A DNA stretch of 10,714 bases from Desulfovibrionaceae bacterium UBA6814 (GTDB lineage Bacteria > Desulfobacterota > Desulfovibrionia > Desulfovibrionales > Desulfovibrionaceae), in assembly GCA_002452635.1 (NCBI GenBank), contig DKEU01000147.1:3857-14570 (forward strand), given 5' to 3'. The position numbers were made by a program, and so were the translations under genes. Of the stretch, positions 1-5,314 are shown piece after piece. How positions within the stretch are numbered: position 1 is the first letter of the stretch; every line of letters begins with the position of its first letter. A model generated the notes under the pieces. That model was not told the origin of the DNA. It worked only from the letters and a program-made list of their open reading frames with translations, and did no database searches.

Positions 1-128
1 CCCGTCCCCAACCTGCTTTTTATACCCTAAAACCGCCCCCAAGCCAAGCCGAGAAATGCCCTGAAAAGCCTTGCCTTCGGGCTTGAATTGGGCCAGCATT
101 GCCGGCCATACCGCACAAGGAGCCGTGC

Positions 129-1304
129 ATGTCCAAGGACAGCAAACCCGTGAAGACCATTGCGGATATCAACAAGCGCATCAAGAGCGGCAAGGCCGTG
201 GTGGTCAATGCCGAGGAGATGGTGGAGATAGTGCGCCGCGAGGGCAAGGCCAAGGCCGCCCGCGAGGTGGACGTGGTCACCACCGGAACCTTCTCCACCA
301 TGTGCTCGTCGGGCATCCTCTTCAACATCGGCCAGCCCGCCAAGCCCCTTATCAAGGTTTCCAGAATGTGGCTCAACGGCGTGCCGGCCTATTCCGGCCT
401 GGCCGCGGTGGACGCCTACCTGGGCGCCACCGAGCCCACCGAGGACGACCCCCTGAACAAGGTCTACCCCGGCCAGTTCAAGTACGGCGGGGGCCACGTC
501 ATCGAGGACCTGGTGCGCGGCAAGGTGGTGCACCTCACCTGCAAGGCCTACGGCACGGACTGCTACCCCCGCAAGGAGCTCGACCGGGACATCACCCTGG
601 CCGACCTGCCCAACGCCTATTTGCTCAACCCGCGCAACTGCTACCAGAACTACAACTGCGCGGTGAACCTCACCAGCCGGATCATCTACACCTACATGGG
701 GCCGCTCAAGCCCGACGCGCGCAACGCCAACTACGCCACCGCGGGCCAGCTCTCGCCCCTGTTCAACGACCCCTACCTGCGCACCATCGGCCTGGGCACC
801 CGCATCTTCCTGGGCGGCGGCGTGGGCTACGTCATCGGCGCGGGCACCCAGCACAACCCGAGGCCCCCCCGCACCGAACGCGGCCTGCCCGAGACCCCCT
901 CGGGCACCCTCATGGTCAAGGGCGATCTCAAGAAGATGGACGCGCGCTACCTGCGCGGCATGAGCATCACCGGCTACGGCTGCTCCCTGGCCGTGGGCGT
1001 GGGCATCCCCATCCCCATCCTGGACGAGGACATGGCCGCCTTCACCGGCGTCTGCGACGAGGACATCATGGTTCCGGTCAAGGACTACGGCCACGACTAT
1101 CCCAGCGGGGTGGGCAAGGCGCTCAAGCACGTGTCCATGGCCGAGCTCAAGTCCGGCGAGTTCGAGCTGCACGGCAAGAAGGTCCCGGCTGTGCCGGTCA
1201 CCAGCTACAGCCGTTCCCTGGAGATCGCGGACAAGCTCAAGGACTGGATCAAGAGCGGCGAGTTCACCCTGAGCGAACCCGTGGAGCCCATCCCCTCGGA
1301 GTAG
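129..1304 (+). CDS. Homocysteine biosynthesis protein, DUF39/HcyBio family (L-aspartate semialdehyde sulfurtransferase)
   Basis: The 391-residue product matches the DUF39 (HcyBio) family as I know it. These proteins convert aspartate semialdehyde plus a sulfur donor to homocysteine in methanogens and sulfate-reducing bacteria that lack the usual O-acyl-homoserine route. Family-like stretches include TTGTFSTMCSSGILFNIG (residues 51-68), the Gly-rich FLGGGVGYVIGAGTQ (227-241) and TGYGCSLAVGVGIPIP (281-296). Cysteines lie at 59, 138, 145, 171, 177, 285 and 309. The family is thought to use conserved cysteines for persulfide transfer; Cys59 and one of 138/145 are the likely ones (inference). The start at 129 is chosen because AAGGAG (117-122) sits 6 bases upstream; the in-frame ATG at 99 has no such site. 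In other organisms the protein works with a NIL/ferredoxin-domain partner, which is not in this window. The gene is followed after 7 bases by a LarE-like sulfur-transfer gene, so the two are probably co-transcribed. Confidence 0.9.
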   Translation: MSKDSKPVKTIADINKRIKSGKAVVVNAEEMVEIVRREGKAKAAREVDVVTTGTFSTMCSSGILFNIGQPAKPLIKVSRMWLNGVPAYSGLAAVDAYLGATEPTEDDPLNKVYPGQFKYGGGHVIEDLVRGKVVHLTCKAYGTDCYPRKELDRDITLADLPNAYLLNPRNCYQNYNCAVNLTSRIIYTYMGPLKPDARNANYATAGQLSPLFNDPYLRTIGLGTRIFLGGGVGYVIGAGTQHNPRPPRTERGLPETPSGTLMVKGDLKKMDARYLRGMSITGYGCSLAVGVGIPIPILDEDMAAFTGVCDEDIMVPVKDYGHDYPSGVGKALKHVSMAELKSGEFELHGKKVPAVPVTSYSRSLEIADKLKDWIKSGEFTLSEPVEPIPSE

Positions 1305-1311
1305 CCTGGCC

Positions 1312-2106
1312 ATGCCCACAGCCGAACAGAACCGGATCCTGGAGGCCCTGGCCGGCCGCATGCGCGAGCTGGCGCCGGCCCTGCTCGCGGTGTCCGGCGG
1401 CCTGGACAGCCGGCTCCTGGCCTTCCTGGCCAAGACCTGGGGCCTGGACTACGAACTGGTCCTGTTCCAGGGCCCGCACCTGCCCATCACGGACACGGCC
1501 CAGGCCACCCTGTGGCTCGACAAGCTGGGCATGCCCTTCCATACCCTGGATACCGACGTCACGGACGTGCCCGAGGTGGCCAACAACACCCGGGAACGCT
1601 GCTACTTCTGCAAGCTCGAGCTCTTCGGCCAGGCCCGGGACCTGGCCGGCGGCCGCACCCTGGTGGACGGCACCAACGCCGACGACGCCACCACCTTCCG
1701 CCCGGGCATCAAGGCCCTCCGGGAACTGGGCGTGCGCAGCCCCTATGCGGAACTGGGCATCACCAAGCCCCAGGTCCGCGACCTGGCCGCGGCCGTGGGC
1801 CTGGATTCCCCGGACCAGCCCTCCCGCGCCTGCCTGCTCACCCGGTTCGCCTACGACCTGCGCCCGGACGAGGACACCCTGGAGCGCCTGGCCCTGGCCG
1901 AAGACCAGCTGGCCGCCGTGGGCCTGGAGAACTTCCGCCTGCGCATCCCCTGCGCCGGCGCCTACACCCTGCAACTGGACATGCGGGAACAGTCCTACTT
2001 CACCCGCCACCAGGACGAAATCGACACCATCCTCACCCACTTCGGCTTCGCTCCCTACACCCTGCTCTGGTCCGAGAACGTCTCGGGCCTGTACGACGGG
2101 AAGTAG
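1312..2106 (+). CDS. larE: LarE-like ATP-dependent sulfur transferase (PP-loop, three-cysteine type)
   Basis: This is a 264-residue PP-loop ATPase of the LarE type. LarE adenylates the pyridinium dicarboxylate precursor of the nickel-pincer nucleotide of lactate racemase and inserts sulfur. The ATP-binding SGGLDS loop is at residues 28-33. RERCYFCK supplies Cys97 and Cys100, and PSRACLLTRF supplies Cys174, at the place of the sacrificial cysteine of Lactobacillus LarE. The CxxC plus third Cys arrangement is the one described for LarE proteins that bind a [4Fe-4S] cluster and carry sulfur catalytically (Thermotoga type), so a cluster is likely. GGAG (1298-1301), overlapping the stop codon of the gene before, serves as ribosome-binding site, which suggests translational coupling to the DUF39 gene. 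No larB or larC is in view, so a lactate-racemase role is not shown. A sulfur-delivery role tied to homocysteine synthesis is equally possible. The family call is firm; the substrate is not. Confidence 0.78.
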   Translation: MPTAEQNRILEALAGRMRELAPALLAVSGGLDSRLLAFLAKTWGLDYELVLFQGPHLPITDTAQATLWLDKLGMPFHTLDTDVTDVPEVANNTRERCYFCKLELFGQARDLAGGRTLVDGTNADDATTFRPGIKALRELGVRSPYAELGITKPQVRDLAAAVGLDSPDQPSRACLLTRFAYDLRPDEDTLERLALAEDQLAAVGLENFRLRIPCAGAYTLQLDMREQSYFTRHQDEIDTILTHFGFAPYTLLWSENVSGLYDGK

Positions 2107-2127
2107 GGCGGACGAGAGGAAACGAGA

Positions 2128-2150
2128 GGGAGGGGGAACCCCCCCCTCCC
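2128..2150 (+). terminator. G/C-rich hairpin after larE, possible terminator
   Basis: A 9-bp perfect stem (GGGAGGGGG at 2128-2136, CCCCCTCCC at 2142-2150) with a 5-base loop lies 22 bases after the larE stop. The T-rich tract is displaced (cggaaaactttt, to 2162), so termination efficiency is uncertain. It could instead be part of the repeat-rich spacer between the convergent genes. Confidence 0.5.
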
Positions 2151-2167
2151 CGGAAAACTTTTGTAAC

Positions 2168-2192
2168 GGGCCTTCGGCCCTTCAAGAAGGGC
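2168..2192. repeat. Two overlapping, mutually exclusive hairpins
   Basis: GGGCC-TTC-GGCCC occupies 2168-2180. GCCCTTC-AA-GAAGGGC occupies 2177-2192 and shares GCCC with the first, so only one can form at a time. Neither is followed by a T-run. They lie between the convergent larE and COG2509 genes and may help block read-through or belong to a degenerate repeat unit. Confidence 0.5.
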
Positions 2193-2203
2193 GGCGGAAA
2201 GAA

Positions 2204-2297
2204 GGGCGGATCGCGATCCGCCCCTACCGAAGAGAAGAAGTCCCTGCCCTTTGGTTGTCGCTGTTTTCTTGGGTAGGGGCGGTTCGTGAACCACCCT
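2204..2297. repeat. Paired palindromic repeat, REP/BIME- or MITE-like
   Basis: The left part is a perfect 20-bp palindrome at 2204-2223 (centre GGATCGCGATCC) continuing into CCTACC. The right part (2272-2297) has GGTAGGGGC followed by the palindromic GGTTCGTGAACC. The arms 2208-2228 and 2272-2292 are inverted copies of each other, 18 of 21 bases matching, around a 43-base A/G- and T-rich centre. Two of the three differences form a compensatory A-T to T-A swap within the small palindromes. This paired form resembles dispersed intergenic REP-type elements mobilised by tyrosine transposases (RAYT) or small MITEs. Whether it is repeated elsewhere in the genome cannot be seen here. Confidence 0.6.
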
Positions 2298-2324
2298 CTT
2301 TCTGTATCCGCGGCGTGAGCTTCG

Positions 2325-3725
2325 CTATTTCGCCTTGGCCGCGATGGCCTTGGCCGGGATGAGGCCGGTGGCGGCGGCGGAGACGATGTTGCCGGCCACG
2401 CCGGGGCCGTCGCCGGCCACGTAGAGGCCGGGGACCGAGGTCTCCAGGTCCTTGCTGGTGTCCACCTGGGTGGCGAAGAACTTGATCTCCGGCGCGTAGA
2501 GCAGGGTCTCGTCGTTGGCCACGCCGGGCACCACCTCGTTCAGCTTCTCCAGGCCCTCGATCATGTTGGTCACGATGCGCTCGGGCAGGGCCATGGCGAT
2601 GTCGCCGGGGGTGGCGTTCTTGAGCGTGGGGCGGATGGTGGAGTTCTTGATGCGCTGCGGCGTGCTGCGCCGGCCCCGGGTGAGGTCGCCGAAGCGCTGC
2701 AGGATGGGCTTGCCCCCGCCGATGAGGGTGGCCAGCCGGCCCAGGGCCTCGCCGTAGGCCTGGTTGTCGGTGACCGGCTCGGTGAGCACCACCTTGGACA
2801 GGAAGGCGAAGTTGGTGTTCTGGGACTTCTTGTCCAGGAAGGCGTGGCCGTTGACGCACACGAAGTCCTGGTAGTTCTCCAGGGCCACGAACCCGCCGGG
2901 GTTGGTGCAGAAGGTGCGGGTCAGGTCGTCGTACTTGTTGGTCTGGATGAAGAAGGTGGGGTCGTAGATCACGTCGGTGATCTCCTGCATGATGTCGCGG
3001 TGCACCTCCACCCGCACGCCCACCTCGATGCCGCGCTGGGACAGGCCCAGGCCCAGGGTGCGGGCCAGGCCCGAGACCCATTCCGCGCCCACCCGGCCCG
3101 GGGCCAGGATGACGTTGTCCGCCGAGTATTCGCCGCGGTTGGTGGCCACGCCGGCCACCCGGCCGTTGGTGACCAGGATGTCGCGCACCTCCTCGGAGGT
3201 GTGGATGGTGACCCCGGCCTCCCGGATGGCGTCGGCCATCTTGGCGATGTGGCCGGGCAGGCGGTCCGAACCCATGTGCTTCTGGCGGATGATGAGCAGG
3301 TTCACCCCGGCGCGCAGGGCGCCCCGCCGGATGGCGCGGGCCGCCTCCATGTCCGTGGGGAAGACCGGGCCGTCCATGCCGAAGCTGTTGAAGATGTCCT
3401 CGGTCTCGCGGATGAGGTCGCGGGCCGCGTCCTCGGGCATGAACTGGGTGAGGTCGGTCTTGCCCAGGATGTGGATGAAGTTCAGCTTGCCGTCGGAGTA
3501 GAGGCCCGCGCCGCCCACGCCCGAGAGGATGTTGCAGGGCCGGCAGTGCAGGCATTCGCCGGCCACGTCCATGGGGCAGGAGCGGTTGCCGGCCTGCTTG
3601 CCCTTGTCCAGGAGCAGGACCGAGAGCCTGGAGTGGCGGGAGAGGTAGTGGGCGGCGAAGAGCCCGGCCGGGCCTGCGCCGACCACGATCACGTCGTAGC
3701 GTCCGCCGGAGCGGGTAGGGGTCAT
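2325..3725 (-). CDS. FAD-dependent dehydrogenase, COG2509 family
   Basis: The product is a 466-residue flavoprotein. An N-terminal Rossmann fold binds FAD: DVIVVGAGPAGLFAAHYLSR at residues 11-30, with Gly16/18/21 and an acidic Asp40 at the end of the second strand. A cysteine cluster follows, Cys50, Cys58, Cys61 and Cys64, running straight into the family-typical GVGGAGLYSDGKLN (69-82). The C-terminal FAD motif VPGLYVAGDGPGVAGNIVSA is at 431-450, and a second glycine motif (NVILAPGRVG) is at 204-213. This layout fits COG2509, an uncharacterised dehydrogenase family; the substrate is unknown. The four cysteines could hold a metal or Fe-S centre (inference). The start at 3725 is supported by AGGAGA (3731-3736) 5 bases upstream on the minus strand. 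The gene is monocistronic, convergent with larE and divergent from the Skp-like gene. No signal peptide is seen, so it is probably cytoplasmic. Confidence 0.85.
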   Translation of the reverse strand: MTPTRSGGRYDVIVVGAGPAGLFAAHYLSRHSRLSVLLLDKGKQAGNRSCPMDVAGECLHCRPCNILSGVGGAGLYSDGKLNFIHILGKTDLTQFMPEDAARDLIRETEDIFNSFGMDGPVFPTDMEAARAIRRGALRAGVNLLIIRQKHMGSDRLPGHIAKMADAIREAGVTIHTSEEVRDILVTNGRVAGVATNRGEYSADNVILAPGRVGAEWVSGLARTLGLGLSQRGIEVGVRVEVHRDIMQEITDVIYDPTFFIQTNKYDDLTRTFCTNPGGFVALENYQDFVCVNGHAFLDKKSQNTNFAFLSKVVLTEPVTDNQAYGEALGRLATLIGGGKPILQRFGDLTRGRRSTPQRIKNSTIRPTLKNATPGDIAMALPERIVTNMIEGLEKLNEVVPGVANDETLLYAPEIKFFATQVDTSKDLETSVPGLYVAGDGPGVAGNIVSAAATGLIPAKAIAAKAK

Positions 3726-3747
3726 GGCGATCTCCTGCGATGAAGTG

Positions 3748-3795
3748 GGGATGCGGGCGCATCCCGCCTGTTTGGCTCATGTCACCAAAGACAGG
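3748..3795 (-). promoter_or_regulatory. Tandem hairpins upstream of the COG2509 gene
   Basis: Two inverted repeats lie side by side, 11 bases upstream of the ribosome-binding site. GGGATGC-GGGC-GCATCCC (3748-3765) is a perfect 7-bp stem. CCTGT/TTGG with CCAA/ACAGG (3767-3795) forms 9 pairs with a 2-base bulge. The first can refold as GCGGG/CCCGC (3753-3767). They could be operator sites or 5' leader structures. No known riboswitch consensus was recognised. Confidence 0.45.
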
Positions 3796-3896
3796 CAATG
3801 GCAACCGGGAAGACCGGAGGCGGCGCGGTGGGACAGGCGTCGGGCGGCGGGGCTTGCCTTTCCCCCGGGCGGGGGGTAAGCATCCACTTTTCACCA

Positions 3897-3916
3897 TCCG
3901 TTCCCGGCGGGACGGA
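3897..3916 (+). promoter_or_regulatory. Inverted repeat just upstream of the Skp-like lipoprotein gene
   Basis: TCCGT-t-CCC (3897-3905) pairs with GGGACGGA (3909-3916), 8 bp with one bulged T and a GGC loop, ending 15 bases before GGAG (3932-3935). It may be a leader hairpin. No convincing -35/-10 pair was found in the 220-base divergent region. Confidence 0.3.
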
Positions 3917-3945
3917 CAACCCTCACGTATCGGAGCATGACGCCA

Positions 3946-4563
3946 ATGAAGAAGCTTTTGCTGATGACGGTTCTCTGCCTGGCCGCCCTGGTCGCGGCCT
4001 GCAATCAGGAGGCCCCCAAGGCGCCCAAGGTGGGCGTGGTGGACCCCAATGAGGTCTTCACCAAGAGCACGGCCGCGGCCGAGGCCTCCAAGTACCTCCA
4101 GACCATGAGCAAGTCCCTGCAGGAAGAGGTGATGAAGGTCCAGAAGGAGATGCAGAACGACAAGCTGGACCAGAAGGCCAAGGACGAGCTGTCCAAGCAG
4201 TTCCAGGCCAAGCTCATGGAATACCAGCAGACCGTGGGCAAGGAGCAGGGCCGCATCGTGGCGGTGCTGAACGAGGCCCTGCAGAAGGTGCTGGAGGACT
4301 ACCGGGCCAAGAACAACTACGCCCTGATCCTGACCAAGGAGAGCGCGCTGGCCATGGGTCCGGACGCGGACGTCACCGCCGGCGTGGTGGCGGCCATGAA
4401 CGCCATGGACATCAAGTGGAAGCCCGAGATGAAGGAAGAGCCCAAGGCCGAAGCCGCCGCCCCTGCTGCGCCTGCTGCAGAGGAGAAGAAGGCCGAGGAG
4501 CCCAAGGCCGCCGAGAAGCCGGCCGAGAAGCCGGCCGAGAAGAAGGACGAGAAGAAGCAGTAG
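3946..4563 (+). CDS. Skp/OmpH-like lipoprotein with Lys/Ala/Glu/Pro-rich tail
   Basis: The product has 205 residues. The N-terminus MKKLLLMTVLCLAALVAAC is a lipoprotein signal peptide with lipobox VAAC, so Cys19 would be lipidated and the protein anchored in the envelope. The +2 residue is Asn, which does not suggest retention in the inner membrane. The body resembles Skp (OmpH): a short strand (KVGVVDPNEVF, 28-38), a long charged coiled coil at about 45-125, then YALILTKESALAMGPDADVTAGVVAAMN (125-152). Skp chaperones unfolded outer-membrane proteins through such coiled-coil arms. The tail (about 163-205) is low-complexity, rich in Lys, Ala, Glu and Pro, and contains an AEKP repeat. Classical Skp is soluble and lacks both lipid anchor and tail, so this may be a variant tethered to the membrane or to peptidoglycan (inference). 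The start at 3946 is preferred over the in-frame ATG at 3937 because GGAG (3932-3935) is 10 bases from the former and only 1 base from the latter. Confidence 0.75.
   Translation: MKKLLLMTVLCLAALVAACNQEAPKAPKVGVVDPNEVFTKSTAAAEASKYLQTMSKSLQEEVMKVQKEMQNDKLDQKAKDELSKQFQAKLMEYQQTVGKEQGRIVAVLNEALQKVLEDYRAKNNYALILTKESALAMGPDADVTAGVVAAMNAMDIKWKPEMKEEPKAEAAAPAAPAAEEKKAEEPKAAEKPAEKPAEKKDEKKQ
4510..4542 (+). repeat. 12-bp tandem repeat inside the Skp-like gene
   Basis: The unit GCCGAGAAGCCG (Ala-Glu-Lys-Pro) occurs at 4510-4521 and 4522-4533, followed by a partial copy at 4534-4542. It lies in the low-complexity tail and stays in frame, so a change of copy number would only change tail length. Confidence 0.85.
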
Positions 4564-4586
4564 CTTAGGCTCCGACGAGCGCACAA

Positions 4587-4620
4587 GGCCCGTCCCGGCA
4601 ACCCGGGGCGGGCCTTTTTA
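4587..4620 (+). terminator. Rho-independent terminator of the Skp-like gene
   Basis: A 12-bp stem (GGCCCGTCCCGG at 4587-4598 with CCGGGGCGGGCC at 4603-4614, one G-T pair) has the loop CAAC and is followed by TTTTT. The T-tract and following A overlap the stop codon of the converging hicB gene (TAA, 4620-4618). Confidence 0.93.
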
Positions 4621-5031
4621 TTCCACCCTCACATCCAGCCGCTTCCCCAGCGCATGAAAAGCCGCGTCGAGTTGGTCGAGGCGGGTGGCGTGGCGCAGGT
4701 CCAGGAGGCGGTCTACCTGGGGGGCGTGCAGGGAGAGGCGGCGGGCCAAGTCGGCCTTGCGCAGGCCCTCTTCGCTCATGAGCCGGTAGAGCGCCACCTT
4801 GACCGCGGCCTGGGTGGACAGGGTCGCCCGCGGCCCCTTGCCCTTGGAAGGGAGCGGGATGTCCTGCCGTCGCGCAATGCGGGCGGCCAGGGCCTCTTCG
4901 ATGGCGTCCACGGCCCGGAGCAGGGCGTCGGCCTCGTCTTCGCCGAAGGTCGTGACCTCCGGCAGGTCCGGGCAGGTGGCCAGGATCGTTCCGTTGTCGT
5001 CCGGAGCCAGTTCGATGCGAAAGGCGAGCAT
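4618..5031 (-). CDS. hicB: HicB antitoxin
   Basis: This 137-residue protein has the usual two-part HicB form. The N-terminal partial RNase H-like fold (residues 1-60: FRIELAPDDNGTILATCPDL, then EVTTFGEDEADALLRAVDAI) neutralises HicA. A C-terminal helix-turn-helix (about 75-137) has QVDRLLDLRHATRLDQLDAA and ALGKRLDV, closely resembling the DNA-binding part of Escherichia coli HicB. The antitoxin therefore probably also represses its own promoter. The gene starts 8 bases after the hicA stop; GAGG overlapping that stop serves as ribosome-binding site, so hicB has its own good translation signal. The same reading frame stays open upstream through hicA to an ATG at 5232, but the family-typical N-terminus MLAFRIEL makes 5031 the real start. 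The order toxin then antitoxin is usual for hicAB. Confidence 0.92.
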   Translation of the reverse strand: MLAFRIELAPDDNGTILATCPDLPEVTTFGEDEADALLRAVDAIEEALAARIARRQDIPLPSKGKGPRATLSTQAAVKVALYRLMSEEGLRKADLARRLSLHAPQVDRLLDLRHATRLDQLDAAFHALGKRLDVRVE

Positions 5032-5039
5032 GGTTGTCC

Positions 5040-5228
5040 TCACTTGAGCCCGAGGTCTTTCTTGATCTTTTCCACCAGGCCCGTGCCCAGTTCCCGGCCC
5101 TTGCCGTGCAGGGGGAGCTGCGAGGTGCGGTCGCCCAGAGTCACGGTGACGTGGCCGCTTCCGCCCTTGTGGGTCTTGAACTCGCAGCCTTGTTTTCGCA
5201 GCCAGCGCGTGAACTCTCGGGCATTCAT
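5040..5228 (-). CDS. hicA: HicA toxin (mRNA interferase)
   Basis: This 62-residue protein has the size and pattern of HicA, a small dsRBD-fold toxin that cleaves mRNAs in the cytoplasm. It begins NAREFTRWLRKQGCEF, aligning with the E. coli HicA opening SEFRRWLESQG. It carries the catalytic region GGSGHVTV (residues 22-29), with His26 matching the active-site histidine, then RTSQLPLHG (34-42) and the C-terminal helix VEKIKKDLGL (52-61). The toxin therefore looks intact. The ATG at 5228 has no purine-rich ribosome-binding site, and the predicted promoter would start transcription at or within a base or two of this codon, so translation from that transcript would be leaderless or weak. A competing out-of-frame ATG at 5232 begins a frame that runs into hicB and is not considered a gene. 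Confidence 0.92.
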   Translation of the reverse strand: MNAREFTRWLRKQGCEFKTHKGGSGHVTVTLGDRTSQLPLHGKGRELGTGLVEKIKKDLGLK

Positions 5229-5232
5229 GCAT

Positions 5233-5263
5233 GCAACATAAGTGTTGCGTTTCGTGATGTCAA
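5233..5263 (-). promoter_or_regulatory. hicAB promoter with overlapping HicB operator candidate
   Basis: On the minus strand a perfect -35 TTGACA (5263-5258) is followed after 17 bases by -10 TATGTT (5240-5235). An inverted repeat GCAACA-TAAG-TGTTGC (5233-5248) covers the -10 box and is the natural candidate for autorepression by HicB. Transcription would begin near 5228, which is the hicA start codon. Confidence 0.65.
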
Positions 5264-5280
5264 CGGAGTGCAAGGGGCGT

Positions 5281-5309
5281 TTGACAGCCCCGCTGCGCAA
5301 TGCGATTTT
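5281..5309 (+). promoter_or_regulatory. Possible dinB promoter
   Basis: TTGACA (5281-5286) is followed after 17 bases by the weak -10 match GATTTT (5304-5309). It points away from the hicAB promoter, with the -35 boxes only 17 bases apart. If used, the transcript would begin near the preferred dinB start at 5315. No SOS (LexA) palindrome was recognised. Confidence 0.35.
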
Positions 5310-5314
5310 CGGGC

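Noticed and set aside
99..128. Earlier ATG at 99 for the DUF39 gene
   Set aside because: No ribosome-binding site; AAGGAG is ideally placed for the ATG at 129.
1..128. Possible SAM/SAH-type riboswitch before the homocysteine gene
   Set aside because: Only a 5-bp hairpin (66-84) and a short GGCC repeat are seen; no conserved riboswitch core could be recognised.
2224..4584. A very long minus-strand frame (786 codons) over the COG2509 and Skp-like genes
   Set aside because: It is an out-of-frame shadow of two well-recognised genes; the product is low-complexity Gly/Arg/His/Pro, as expected from high-GC third positions.
4618..5232. A 204-codon minus-strand frame from ATG 5232, in frame with hicB and crossing hicA
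   Set aside because: The N-terminal extension is Arg/Pro/Gly-rich, overlaps intact hicA in another frame and matches no family. HicB starts well at 5031 with a good ribosome-binding site, and the predicted transcript start lies downstream of 5232.
5229..5314. LexA/SOS box upstream of dinB
   Set aside because: The only good inverted repeat (5233-5248) overlaps the hicAB -10 box and does not resemble a LexA site known to me; it is better explained as a HicB operator.
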